Shown here one piece after another: positions 1-13,753 of a DNA stretch of 64,000 nucleotides. The notes beneath the pieces were generated by a model, which saw only the letters and a program-made list of their open reading frames with translations, made no database searches and was not told where the DNA came from. Origin of the DNA: Struthio camelus (taxonomy: Eukaryota > Chordata > Aves > Struthioniformes > Struthionidae); NCBI RefSeq assembly GCF_040807025.1, contig NC_090968.1, positions 1,798,001 to 1,862,000 on the forward strand. Direction: 5' to 3'. Position numbers and translations under genes: made by a program. The first letter of the stretch is position 1; every line of letters starts with the position of its first letter.

Positions 1-1280
1 AACTCTCCATCCTTGCCCAGGGATGGTTCTTGCCTTGACCTAAAGCTTTGTGGCAGAGCAGCAGCATCCTGGGCCGCTTTTCAGCGTGCAGACAAGGAAA
101 GACAGACACTTGATTCCTGGTGGGGCTGTTCCTGTAGCAACCTCCCCTTCCAAATTCAGCTGGCCCAAGTTCAGTAGAGATTTTAGCACTGGGCTCACTT
201 ACAGAGAGCTGCCTGCATCTCCCCCTCAGAAGTGCCTGTTTGCTGGCACCTTTCCGGGGGTATAAGCATAACACAGCCTTCCTCTCACGTTGCTCCTCCG
301 CTCTGTCTGCACCTCCACCTGCGTGAGTGCAGCAGCCTGAGGCTTTCTCCTCCCAAGGCCTGCGCAGAGATAAGGCGCACTCTCCCTCCCACTGCCTGGG
401 CTAGGCCACCTCTCCCATGTCCTCTTGCAAAAAGCACAGTTGCCACTGCCAGTAACAGCAGCAGGGAGAGGGTTGCAGCCTTCCTGAGTGGGGGCTTGGG
501 GTGCACCAGCCCCTTTTCCCTTAAGCCAGCAGGACTCAGCTGGGCCTGGCACCTTTGGGAAGAACCAGCCCCCCCCCCCCCCCCCCCCAAAAGATGGCAA
601 GTGCTGCGCTCTGAGGCCTGAGTGTCCTTCGGAGGTGCATTCAGCAGAGCTGAAGAATAAGCACTATTTCCTGACCTGCTGTGGGCAGGTGGAGCACGTA
701 CCTCCACCTGCAAACATCATCCTTCCCTTAAAAGTGCTTCTACTGCCTGGAAGGGGCTGGGAGGAATAACAGGGTCCTTCACAGCCACAGTGGAAACAGT
801 TAAAGCATGTTTGCTTTAATGCCAGGTGTCTTTGCTGCTTAACATCAGCAAACACAGACTGATGCAGCCCTGGGCCCTGGCCATGCCCAAGCGAAGCACT
901 GCTGACCAGCAGGAGGGCTGCAGCTGGAGCAGAAGGGGCTCCAGGCTGAGCCAAAGGACCAGTGCGGTGGCACTGTGGGAAGAGTAAGGCCTATGGGACC
1001 TTCCTCCTGGGTGAGCTAGGAGAGGGTAAGGGGATGGATTTATTCTGGCACTGTGATGGGGCTTAATGCAGTGCTAAGGGCTGGGGGGGGTATCGGGGGG
1101 GGGTGGGGGTGCAACAGGATTGATCATGCCACCCCATAGACCATGCTCTGCCTGGGGAGCATGAGACCCTTGTTGAATGGACAGGGCTGTTCCTGCGCCA
1201 ACAAGAAACAGCTCGGGCAGCAGGATGCTGCCTTGTGCCCACCTGAAGGATCAGGGCAGCCACATGCAAAACAGGCTGTG
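1..1280. other. No gene recognised
   Basis: I see no exon with splice sites and a recognisable protein in this stretch. It holds a run of about 18 C at roughly 570-588, short G runs near 1083-1107, and only overlapping short open frames without family resemblance. It lies downstream of the POLM 3' end and may belong to the flank or an intron of a gene outside the window. Confidence 0.5.
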
Positions 1281-3779
<2,499 letters not shown>

Positions 3780-3819
3780 GGCCGCGGCCGTGCGGGGATG
3801 GGGGAGCGAACCCCGCCCG

Positions 3820-3854
3820 ATATGCAAATCTTTCCCCGCCCCTTATGCAAATTT
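3820..3854. promoter_or_regulatory. Paired octamer motifs upstream of POLM
   Basis: Two perfect ATGCAAAT octamers, at 3822-3829 and 3845-3852, lie in the same orientation 23 bp apart and 43 and 66 bp above the POLM start codon. The octamer is the Oct-1/Oct-2/OCA-B site known from immunoglobulin promoters. POLM is expressed mainly in lymphoid tissue in mammals, so lymphoid control is a reasonable inference. No TATA box is seen. Confidence 0.7.
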
Positions 3855-4149
3855 ACCCCGAACCGCCAATCCCCGCCCGCCGAGCGGCGCGGCCCCGCCC
3901 CTCCAGGGGCAACTCGAGCGGCGGGAGGGGCGGGGTGTGCTGGCGCGGGCTCCGCCCTCCTGCCCGCCCGCACGTGGTCGGCGCGGTCCGGCGGGCCCGG
4001 CCCGGTAGCGGCGGGCGGGGGCACCAGGGGGGCTCCGGAGGGGCCGTGCCCGGGCCCGACCCCCCCGCCCCGCCCCGGTCCGGTACCGGGACACGGAGCT
4101 TCACGGGGGTGGGGGCATCCCGGTGTCCCGGGGCCCTGCCAGTCCTGCT

Positions 4150-4600
4150 CGTGGGGCCGTGTGGGGAGGGTGCTGGTCGCGCAATGGGGGGCCTGGGGCT
4201 GGGACCGGGGGCTGGGTGCTGGCTGTGGGGCTGGGAGCCCTGAGGTGGGTGCTGTCCAGGGGGCTGGGAGCTATGGGGTGGATGCTGATCACTGGGCTGC
4301 AGTGAATGGGGTGGGTGCTAGCCTAGGAGTGGGTGCTGGCTGTGGGGCTGGAGGCTATGGGATGGGTGCTGGCTTTGGGACAGCTACTGTGATTAGGGTC
4401 CTGGATGTGGGGCTGGGACCGCTGGGTGGGTGCTGGCTGTGGAGTTGGGAGCCAAGGGGTGGGTGCTGGCTGCAGGACTGGCAGCTACAGGGTAGGTGCT
4501 CTCCATGGGGCTGGGGACCATGGGATGGGTGCTGGTGGTAGGGTTGGGACCATGCAGTGGGTGCTGGCCACGGGATCAGGGATAACAACGATTGGGGCAC
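4150..4600. repeat. Minisatellite, GGGTGCTGGCTGTGGGGCTG type
   Basis: Imperfect tandem copies of a unit close to GGGTGGGTGCTGGCTGTGGG followed by CTGGGAGC-like sequence, repeated about ten times between POLM and MAT2A. The open frames crossing it are repeat artefacts (MGAGG-like peptides). Confidence 0.85.
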
Positions 4601-4679
4601 CTGCTTAGGGTCCCTGTGCCCCAGACCCCCCACTGCCTCCCCAGCAGCCCCACGGCCTGCCTGTGCCTGCCCCACACAG

Positions 4680-5500
4680 CCCTCGGCACGTGGGTCCTGG
4701 GTGTCTTCTCAGCCCTGGGTGCATGGGTGACCTTCAACCACACCATATGGGTCCTGGGTGCCACTTCCCCCAGCCACGTGGGTCCTGGCAAGCCCAGGCG
4801 GATGGGTCCTTTGTGCCTGTCCACCCTGGGGCACATGGGTCCTGGGTGCTGTCTGGCTGGAGTGTAGGGCTCCCGGGTGCCAATTCTGCCAGGTACATGG
4901 GTCCTGGGTGCTCATGGGACCTGGGCACAGGGGTTCTGGGTGCCCCATTGGCCCTGGGTAAATGGGTTCCCAGTGCCTGTTGGTCCTGGGTGCGTGGGTC
5001 CTGGGTGCTGATTCCTGCAGATATATGGGTCCTGGGTGCCTGTGAGACCTGGGCTTGGGGGTCCTAGGTGTCCCACTGGCTCTGGGTGCATGGGTCCTGG
5101 GGCCCTGCCTGCCACAGGTGCTAGATCCCTAGCCATGTGGGTCCCCGGTGCCTGTCAGCTCTGGGGACCCATGGGACCCAGGTCTGTGGGTCCTAGATGC
5201 TGTTGCCCCCAGGCATGCGGCTCCTGGGTGCCTGTGGGACCTGAGTCTATGGGTCCAGGGTGCTGTTGCCCCCTGGCATGGGGATCCCCAGTGCTTGTGG
5301 GTCCTGGCTTTATGGGTCCTGGGTGCTGTTGCCCCCCAGGCACAGGCTCCTGGGTGCCTGTGGTACCTGGGTCTGTGGGTCCAGGGTGCCTGTGGGACCT
5401 GAGCACAGCAGGGGTCCTGAGTGCTGTTGTCCCCCTTGCATGGGGGTCCTGGGTGCCCATGGGACCTGGGTCTGTGGGTCCTGTCTGCCCCGGGTGCCGA
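4680..5500. repeat. Minisatellite, TGGGTCCTGGGTGC type
   Basis: Roughly 800 bp of degenerate tandem repeats with the core TGGGTCCTGGGTGC separated by 30-60 variable bases. A different unit from the array just to its left. No coding signal other than repeat-derived open frames. Confidence 0.85.
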
Positions 5501-6550
5501 TTGGATTAAGCTGGGCCCAAGCACTGCTTTCAGGCATCCCTCCGTGCCTCAGTTTCCCCCAAGCCCGAGCACTGCCAGGCGCCCACCTCACCCCCCCCCA
5601 AAACCCAAAACTGCCCATGCTGAGCAGGCAGATATTCCTTACACGGGGCACGGGGGGAGCAGCAAAAAAGGGGATTTTTTTTTGCTCTGCCTAGCCCAAA
5701 AATTGGGCCGGGGCACGGGAGATACCAGCGGCGGAGGCTGGGGTCCCAGGAGCCCGCGGCAGGCCGGACACCCGGCCTCGCTGCCGGGAGAAAAGCTCGG
5801 GCTGCTCCTCGGCAGGAGCTGGTGGCGTGGGGCAGGTGGCAGTAGCGGGCCCAGGCTGCCCCAGCCCTCGGGGCGGGGGGAGGAGGAGGAGGAGGAGGAG
5901 GAGGAGGAAGAAGAGGAGGAGGGGGAGGTGGGAAGGCTCCAGCACTGGCAAGACCAGAGGCCGGTTGCATCAGGCAGGTGCCAAAGCGCCGGCTGACCCG
6001 GTCCCCGACCTGCCTCCCGCTCCCCATCCGGCGAGGCCCCGGGGACGTTTTCCTCCGCCACCGCGTCCCCCCCACGGCTTTGTGCACGTCCCCTCGGCCG
6101 GGCTGGGGACACACAGCCCCGCGATGGGGGGGCTGGTGACGCACGCGGCCGGGAGGGCTGCCATCCCCTGCTGCCGGCAGGACGCGTGCGGCCGGCACCC
6201 GCTTTGACGGGATCCAGAGCCCCGGCCTAATGCGATTTGGCCGCCTGCGGCGGGCCGTCGCCATGGAAGGGGCCCCGTTCCCCCGCTGGCGCCCAGCGCC
6301 CGGCCAGATAATCCTCTTAGCGGCGGCGTCCCTGCAGGTGGCTGGACGTCACCCCCGGCCTGCGCGCCGAGCGGCTGAGTCACCCCGCTGGGCGCCCCGC
6401 AGAAGGCCCGCGGCCCTGGCCGGCAGCGGGAGGTGCTGGCCCGCTCCCTCAGGAGGCCGTAGCCCACTTTTCGGGCACGTAGCCCGCCTTTCCCGGCTCT
6501 TTCCCGCAGCCGCGATGCCTTCGCCCTCTGCTCCCCATGGCTGAGGTGTG
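5500..6550. other. Intergenic, GC-rich, no gene seen
   Basis: Contains a (GGA)n purine tract at about 5880-5925 and becomes CpG-rich toward MAT2A. Frames in this stretch show no protein family and no paired splice sites I would defend. Confidence 0.5.
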
Positions 6551-6900
6551 GCGGCCATTTGCAACATGGCGGCGGGGAGCCGTTGGCGCGAGGCGTGAGG
6601 TGCTGGGTGGGATGGATGGAGCCGTGGAGCGGGTGGGGGGGGGCAAGGGCGAGCGGTAAGGCCGGACTGTGGCGGCCGGGCCGGGCCTGGCCGGGCCGGG
6701 ACAGCGTGTGGCGGGTGGCGGCGAGGCTGACGGACTACACAATGGAGCGGCCGCACAGCCCCCAAGATGGCGGCGGCGGCGGCGGTGCGCGCCGTCCTCG
6801 CCGCCCGCGGGAGCCGCACTGCGCCTGCGCAGCGCGCGCCCGCCTTGCCCCCCGGGAGCGCGGCGCGGGCTGCGCGCTGCGCATGCGCAACCCGCCCGGC
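6550..6900. promoter_or_regulatory. CpG-island promoter with YY1 and NRF1 sites
   Basis: About 450-650 bp upstream of the MAT2A TATA box lies a second promoter-like cluster: ATGGCGGCGG near 6565, a YY1-type AAGATGGCGGC at 6764-6774 and a perfect palindromic NRF1 site TGCGCATGCGCA at 6878-6889. This could be an alternative MAT2A start or the start of a divergent transcript. In human a noncoding RNA (PARTICL) is known at the MAT2A promoter. The assignment here is inference. Confidence 0.45.
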
Positions 6901-7174
6901 GCCTCGCGCCGCCGGCCGGAGGGGACGGCTCCATGGGGCTGCGCCCGGAGGGGGGAGCTCGGTGGGTGCCGCTGCCCTCCCCGCTAGGCCGCGCTCGGGA
7001 GGGAAGGGCGTGATCCCCTCATCGCCGGCTTGGCTCTGCTGTAGGCTCGGCCTGCCGCAGCAAGCGCGGGCGGGGCGGCCAGGGGAGGGTGTGGGCCGCT
7101 TGGCGTTACATAACTCTACCCCCCCCGGCCTCGGCGAGTGGTTTAGTCGCCTCGCCCTCAGGCCCCGCTCGGCG

Positions 7175-7336
7175 CGCGCCATTGGCCCAAAGCGAAGGGG
7201 GGGCGGGGACAAAGAGGGTATAAATAGAGGCGCGGCGACGGTCGCCCCGCTCAGTCTGCCGCGGCCGTTCTCGCGCTTTGCTGTTGCTCGCCTCGCCGCC
7301 ACCGCCGCCTCCCGCTCCGCCAGCATCGCCGCCGCC
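7175..7336 (+). promoter_or_regulatory. MAT2A core promoter and 5'UTR
   Basis: An inverted CCAAT box (ATTGG) lies at 7181-7185, a GC box at about 7198-7209 and a TATA box TATAAATA at 7219-7226. The expected transcription start is near 7250, giving a 5'UTR of about 85 bases before the ATG at 7337. Confidence 0.8.
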
Positions 7337-10300
7337 ATGAACGGGCAGCTCAACGGCTTCCACGAGGCTTTCATCGAGGAAGGCAGCTTCCTCTTCACCT
7401 CCGAGTCCGTGGGCGAGGGGCACCCAGGTGCGGGCCGAGCGGGGCCGGCCGGGGCGGGCGGGCGAGCGCGCAGGCGCGGCCCAGTGGCGCGCGCCGGCCG
7501 CCTTAGGGCGGGCGGACGGGGAGGGGAGAGGAGGAGGGGGAGGGGGGGCGCGCGCGCGCGCGCGCTCCCCGTGCCGCGGTGGGGAGGGGGGCGGGGATGA
7601 CGCCACGGGGCGCGCGCGCAGTGCGGGGCGGCGCGCGCCGCATTGCGGCCCCCGGCGCGCACGTGCTTCCCGCGTGGGGCGGGCACCGGGGACGACGGCG
7701 GCGGGGGGGGGGGCGCCGTGCCGGTGCGGCGGGTGACGCAATGGCGAGGTGCGGCCGGGGGCAGCGGTGAGTCAGTCGGCGCTGCCGTGACTAAGCAGCT
7801 TCCGGGCTGCAGCGAGCCCCCGAGCTCCGCGCCGTGCTCGGGGCGCCCTGCCCAGCCTCCCCCGGCGGCACCCAGCGCCATCACGCGCAGTGGTAAGAGC
7901 ACCCTGGCTGTCCTGGCGCGGCCCCAGGTCCTCCATCCCCCCCCCCCCCCCCCCCGCCGGGATCTGGCTGCCAGGGCGGTGGTTTGCAGTGGTTAGAGCC
8001 CCCTGCCAGCCCCGGGGGGGGGGGGGGGGCTCCCCAGGACCCCTGCACCCCATGGGACCAGATCAGTAACCTGGCTGCCAAGACAGAAATAAGCATTAGC
8101 TGGAGCCCCCTCAACTGCTTTCCTGCCCCAGGGATGTCCCCAAGTCCCGTGTGCCCCATGGAGCTGGATCTGTAACCTGGCTGCCGTGGCGGAGGCATGC
8201 AGTGGTTCAAACCCTCTGCCAGCCCCAGGAGTATCCCCAGGTCCCCTATACCCTCTTGGAGCCAGATCTGTAGTCTGGCTACCAGGACAGAGGTATGCAA
8301 TGGTTAGAGCCCCCTGCCCTGGGTGTCCCTAGGTCTGCTGTATTCCCTAAGACGTGCCTGCAGGCCTCCCCCCACCCCCAACTCTCCTTGCTGTCTGGTG
8401 AGTGGGATCAGCATCAGGGATGCAGTAGGTACTTTGGGCTGCCCTTTCTGTAGGATCAGGTCCCTGGGGCAGCCTGGGAGGCCTTTCATTTCAGTAACAA
8501 CATCATGTGCTCTCGCTCGCTTTCTTTGTGCTCTCCATTTTTGGACACATGATTGGAAAACTGCACAGCCAGCTGCTTTCCTCTGCCCCCGGGGCAGCTG
8601 GCAGCCTCTGCTGCCTGCCAGGGTGCTCCCCGTGCCCTGGCTAGCAATCCAACTAGGCAAGCTGCTTCAGATGTGGTTTCCTGTCACCCTGCAGCAAAGG
8701 TAGCGCTGACCCTGCCCGGTCAGCTGCTGGCAAAGCTAGGCCAGCATGTCTCCTGATGGCGTAACCAGAGACTACCCCAGATACTCCCTTAAGCAATGCA
8801 AAAACATTCTTGTGTTACCTTGTCAGGTGGTTCCCTTGCTGAAAGGGCACTGTGCACCTGACCAGGGTTTTGAAATCAGGTGCTATCTCCAGGGGAAAAG
8901 GAGCTGTTTAGCAACCCAGATCTGAGGAGACTGCTGTGCTTCCTGCTACCGAGTAGAGCTATTACCTCATGGGTTGAAGGTCCATTTTAGTGCCCTTTAA
9001 CCCTAAGAAACAGCAAGGGGGGAGCCTCCTGTCTGCTTTTATGTTCTCTGTGCTACAATGGACTGAAACATAATACTGGCCTGTCACCCTCTTCTAAATC
9101 CAGTCTGAAAGGTCGTTGTCAAGGACATCCGCAGTCAAAGGGAAGTTGCTTATTCATTGCAGGACCTGAGTAGTGCTTGGGAAGCCCTTAGAGCAGGAGG
9201 AGTTTCTCATTACCCCAGAGTAAAACATCCTCAGTATTTGAGCGGCTGGATGTGGCGTGCTCTGTGCTGGCTGGGCAGCCAGCTGAAACCAGTTCTGCAG
9301 TCAGGGCCGGCTGCTCGCGGGCAGCGACAGCGCCCCTGCAGCGTACAGTACGGCCCAGCAAATTCCAGCTCTGGGGCTCCCCCCAGGGCAGCTGTTGACA
9401 TCGAACACCCCTCTGAAAGCAGCCCCAGGGCCTAAGCTTGTGCTGGAGGGAAAGAGCTGCTCAAAGGCCAGCGTGCTCCAGATTTGGAAAGCTGGTGACT
9501 TGGCGCACAGCCCCATACCCTGTTTGGCGTGGAGGTGCTGGGTTCCCTTTTGGAAAATGGGAGTGCGGTGGCAGCAGAATAGGTGGCTGAACTTAAGCCC
9601 TGACCCAAATGTAACTTGAGCTCAAGAGTTTAACTGGCAAATGCCTGAAATTCCACACTAATAACCCGGAGCAGGGAACAAGGGAAAGGGCTGTGTCTGC
9701 TGCAGGAAGCTGCCGGCTTAAGAGGAGGCTTGTGCTGGGCTGGGGCAACACTGCAGTTGCTGCTCATGTTTCCAGATTAGCATGGAAGCTCCCAGTGTTG
9801 GCTGCAATTCACAGCCCTCAGCGGAGAGGGAAAGCGGCTCAGGAAGGAAGGGTTAGGCGGTAGTGACGGGCTCGCTCTCTTTCCCAGATAAAATCTGCGA
9901 CCAGATCAGCGATGCTGTCCTGGACGCCCACCTCAAGCAAGACCCTGATGCTAAAGTGGCCTGTGGTGAGTTGAGCTCTAGGGAAGGAGGCTGGAGGCAG
10001 CAGGCTCTGCAGCAGCTGCCTGGTGGGCGATGCCGGAGGTGACCTTCTCTTTCCCTTTAGAAACTGTTGCAAAGACAGGGATGATCCTCTTGGCGGGGGA
10101 GATCACTTCCCGAGCTGCTGTTGACTACCAGAAGGTTGTTCGGGACACCATCAAGCATGTTGGTTATGATGATTCTTCCAAAGGTATGTGCCACTGTTTG
10201 CTTGCTGGCGTTGAGCGCGGATTGCCGTGGGGCCAAGGAGTTAAGTCTGCTCTGCCCTAGGCTTTGACTACAAGACTTGCAATGTGTTGGTGGCCCTGGA

Positions 10301-12170
10301 GCAGCAGTCCCCGGACATCGCCCAGGGTGTCCACCTGGACCGCAGTGAGGAAGATATTGGGGCTGGAGACCAGGTGAGTGTCCCCAGCTGTTTCCACCTT
10401 GAACAACCTTTCCCTCTGCTTGAGGGAGGTTCCCCGAGTTGAGGGTTTGACCCCCATCTCTCTCCCGCAGGGCCTGATGTTTGGCTATGCCACGGACGAG
10501 ACGGAGGAGTGCATGCCCCTGACCATCGTCCTGGCGCACAAACTGAATGCCAAGCTGGCCGAGCTGCGCCGCAACGGCACCCTGCCCTGGCTGCGGCCCG
10601 ACTCGAAGACGCAGGTGAGGGCCTTTGGCCTCGGAGCTGTTCTCGCTGTGGTCCCTCGCTCCCCAGCGGGAGCGTCCCCTGATGGCATCTCCTTTCAGGT
10701 GACGGTGCAGTACATGCAGGATCGTGGCGCCGTGATCCCCATCCGCGTGCACACGATCGTCATCTCGGTGCAGCACGATGAGGAGGTGTGCTTGGATGAG
10801 ATGAGGGACGCGCTGAAGGAGAAGGTGATCAAAGCTGTTGTGCCGGCCAAGTACCTGGATGATGACACTATTTACCACCTGCAGCCCAGCGGCCGCTTTG
10901 TCATCGGTGGCCCCCAGGTAAGGCCACCTTTTGGGGGACTTCTTGGCGATGCCGGTACCCTTTGGAGCCTGTGGGTGAGTGAACCCAGCTCCTGAGGCAG
11001 CAGCTCATGACAACGCTTTCCATTGCAGGGTGACGCTGGCCTCACAGGCCGGAAGATCATTGTGGACACATATGGGGGCTGGGGTGCCCATGGTGGAGGC
11101 GCTTTCTCTGGGAAAGACTACACCAAGGTGGACCGTTCTGCTGCTTACGCTGCACGCTGGGTGGCTAAGTCCCTCATCAAAGCTGGGCTCTGTCGGAGGG
11201 TGCTCGTGCAGGTAGGCGTCGTGGCATGCTGCGCAGCGCAGTGCTTTTAGGGGGCAACGGCTGCCGATGGCTTGATTTACATCATCTCATTCCCCAACTC
11301 AGGTTTCCTATGCCATTGGGGTGTCACACCCCTTGTCCATCTCAATCTTCCACTACGGCACGTCCCAGAAGAGCGAGCGGGAGCTGCTGGAGATCGTGAA
11401 GAAGAACTTTGACCTCCGCCCTGGGGTCATTGTCAGGTAAAAGCGGGGAGGCACGCTGCCGGGGAACAAGGGGGGGGTGGCGGGAGTGGTGCACGGCGCC
11501 TGGCTGGCGGTGACGGGCGCAGACGTGGTCCCCCCTTGCCCTGCCGGTAGTAGCGAGGAGCGGCTCCCTATGTGGAGCTCGCCGCTGCTGTGGGGGCAGA
11601 GGGTGCCCGTAGCCCCGCAGGCAGAGCCCAGAGCCAAGTGCCTGCCCGGAGTAGCTGCCCGCCGTGGGCATGACCTTGTGCTGCTGTTCGCGTTCGCTGC
11701 CTCTTCCGCAACCCGTGCTGGAAACATCAGATTTAAAGGGAGAAGCAGCCTTTGGGCTAGGACAAGAGCTGCTTAAGCCGGAAGATAAGTGCTTTCGGGC
11801 GGACCGGGTGCTGCTGAGGGGGTAAGTATCCGCCGGCAGCTGAGAACCAAGCGCTTGTAGCTTTTCCGGCTGTGTTCCCGCAGCAGCTGGGGAAGCTACA
11901 ACTGCCCCTGGGGAGAAGGGAGCAGGACAGGGAGGCGGCCCCGGCCGGAGCCAGCAGCGAGGTGGCGCCACCCACTGTGGCGAGCACCCCGGCCCCCACA
12001 GGCAGGGAGGTTTGTGTGTGGCGTGGGCCTGGATGCTCTTACTAAGTTGAGGACTTGTATATTCCAGGGATCTGGATCTGAAGAAGCCCATTTATCAGAG
12101 GACTGCAGCCTATGGCCACTTTGGTAGGGACAGTTTCCCCTGGGAAGTTCCCAAAAAGCTAAAGTACTGA
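7337..12170 (+). CDS. MAT2A: Methionine adenosyltransferase 2A, 9 exons
   Basis: Cytosolic/nuclear enzyme making S-adenosylmethionine from methionine and ATP. Exons: 7337-7427, 9888-9965, 10061-10183, 10261-10373, 10471-10614, 10699-10917, 11029-11211, 11303-11436, 12068-12170. Phases join throughout and give 395 residues, the same as human MAT2A. Signature motifs seen are [20 protein letters not shown] across the first junction, [15 protein letters not shown] with the ATP-binding loop in exons 4-5, and GGGAFSGKD with the glycine-rich loop in exon 7. The protein ends PKKLKY. Intron 1 (about 2.5 kb) is the longest and has a CACGTG E-box at 7660. Intron 8 (11437-12067) is the intron whose retention regulates the mammalian gene. 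The gene faces GGCX tail-to-tail. Confidence 0.98.
7890..8330. repeat. Tandem repeat in MAT2A intron 1, about 110-bp unit
   Basis: Three to four imperfect copies, each running from a GGTTAGAGCCCCCTGCC-like start through a TCCCCAGG-CCC stretch to an AGATCTGTA-CTGGCT end. Two copies contain pure C or G runs of 15 or more bases. Confidence 0.75.
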
Positions 12171-12198
12171 AAGTGTTAGGCTTTTTTCCCCACTCCTG

Positions 12199-12228
12199 TT
12201 GGCGTAGGCTACAGAGAAGCTTTCAGGC
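12199..12228 (+). promoter_or_regulatory. METTL16-type hairpin 1 in MAT2A 3'UTR
   Basis: TACAGAGAA at 12210-12218, 40 bases after the stop codon, flanked by a short imperfect stem (GTAGGC / GCTTTC). In mammals METTL16 methylates the A in the UACAGARAA loop of such hairpins; the first hairpin controls splicing of the retained intron. Confidence 0.75.
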
Positions 12229-13152
12229 TCTGGGGGAAAGAGCTCCTCTTCCCTAAGCTCTCCTGTCCTCCTTTCCAGCTCTTACTCACCTGTCTTGTTG
12301 CCATGATTTCAGTTGTGTGGGGACCACATGTGGCCTCGTGCCCTTCCCCGTGGTGCTCCCCGGCCCCCCTTGGGGCAGCGGCACGCTCGCACCCGGTGCC
12401 CCCCCTGCCCCAAAGGGTGCCTTCCTTCTGCCTGCGTAGGCTCAAGCCCCTTTCCCCGGTGCTGCCATCGTCCTGGTGACGTGCGCCTGACGTCTGTGGT
12501 TCCCTCTGGCATCTGTCCGCCTTTTTAATCTTGTGACGTCTGAGCTCTGAGACGGCAAAGCACTCCCAGCCCTGGTTGGCCCCCACCTCTTCTGACAGTC
12601 ACTTTTCTATGGGAGCGTTTTTCCTGTCCCGTAGCCCCCCCAGCTCACCCGTGCTGGCTGGCCCTTCGGCTTGCCGTACGCCTCATCCCGCTCGGACCTC
12701 GGTGGTGCTGTTTTTGTTCTTAACTCCCAGCTCTTGAGCGGCACCGGATTTTAACCTCTCTGCTTCCAGCTCTTTCTCTCTCTCTGTCTCTCTCTCTCGG
12801 AGGACGTACGTAATAAGGGGGGGAGGGTGTGTGTTAAAACCCAACCTACCCCCCTCTGTCCCACCTGTAGCTCAGCACTAGCCCAACGGTGCCCGGCTTG
12901 CCGAGCTCCGGCATCGGCCTGAGCTCTGTAGGCTGTGCGCTTTGGTACCGGAGGAATTTTTTTTTTGTTTTTCTTTATAAGAAAGCTGAGATTAATCCAC
13001 AACTGCACAACCCCCCTCCTCCTACCCTTGAGCTTTGTGCTGGCGGGGAGGGGCGAGGACACAGCAGAAAGGCTTTCCCAGCTCTGGGGAAGGGTGGGGG
13101 GGGAAAACGGCCCTTCATACTTGAACGTTTTTTCTAATGGCTTATTTATTGT

Positions 13153-13199
13153 GTCCTGAGGCGCGGGGTGTGAGTACAGAGAAGCCCCCGGGCTCAGAC
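13153..13199 (+). promoter_or_regulatory. METTL16-type hairpin in distal MAT2A 3'UTR (a)
   Basis: TACAGAGAA at 13175-13183 sits in a loop closed by CTGAG (13156-13160) pairing with CTCAG (13193-13197) and an inner G/C stem. Confidence 0.75.
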
Positions 13200-13267
13200 G
13201 GCAGCTCTTATTTTCCTGAAAGCCCCCCTGCACCTTGATTCCTGGCCGCCTTTCCCCCACCCCGGGA

Positions 13268-13299
13268 GGCCGAGGTGTCCTACAGAAAAACCTCGGGTC
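13268..13299 (+). promoter_or_regulatory. METTL16-type hairpin in distal MAT2A 3'UTR (b)
   Basis: TACAGAAAA at 13281-13289 fits UACAGARAA. It is closed by CCGAGG (13270-13275) pairing with CCTCGG (13291-13296). Confidence 0.75.
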
Positions 13300-13402
13300 C
13301 CACCTGCCGGGGTGAAAAATGGGGGGGATTGGGTTGTAAACGGGCGAGGGGAGAGGGGAGGGCAGAGCTGGGGTTGCCCCGGGCTTGGGACCGTGGCTCA
13401 TT

Positions 13403-13431
13403 TGGCCGGTGTGGTACAGAGAAGCCGGCTT
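13403..13431 (+). promoter_or_regulatory. METTL16-type hairpin in distal MAT2A 3'UTR (c)
   Basis: TACAGAGAA at 13415-13423 lies in a loop closed by GCCGG (13405-13409) pairing with CCGGC (13425-13429). Confidence 0.75.
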
Positions 13432-13593
13432 GTTTACGTGCCCGTCCCAGGTCCACTGCCCCAGAAAGTGCCTTGGTGGGGTGAGGGTGGTGGGGGGCTT
13501 TCTCTTTCTCTCTCTTTCTCTTTCTCTCTTAATATTTTTTTCTGGAGGTTTTATTACGTATGTCTTGATTTCACCAATTAATTCAAAAATCTC

Positions 13594-13599
13594 AATAAA
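13594..13599 (+). terminator. MAT2A poly(A) signal
   Basis: AATAAA, about 1.42 kb after the MAT2A stop, followed by a GT-rich stretch. It faces the GGCX signal about 100 bp away. Confidence 0.85.
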
Positions 13600-13696
13600 A
13601 ACGCTAGGTTCTACCGTACCTGTGTGGGGCAATGTCTGCTGCCAGCTCTAGCAAAGGGAGAAACCGAAGGTGTGTGGGTGAGGGGCTTAAAAAAAG

Positions 13697-13702
13697 TTTA
13701 TT
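13697..13702 (-). terminator. GGCX poly(A) signal
   Basis: Plus strand TTTATT, minus strand AATAAA, 52 bases after the GGCX stop codon (13754-13756). Confidence 0.8.
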
Positions 13703-13753
13703 TGGGGGGGGGCTTGGTGCCCCCCCCATGGCACAGTGGTGGGAAGCCAGGGC

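Noticed and set aside
5875-5930. Poly-Glu/poly-Arg coding stretch
   Set aside because: A simple GGA repeat with no splice or protein context.
6349-7902. A 517-codon open frame on the minus strand across the MAT2A promoter and exon 1
   Set aside because: It is a GC-rich shadow frame over a CpG island, antisense to MAT2A exon 1, Pro/Ala/Arg-rich and without family resemblance.
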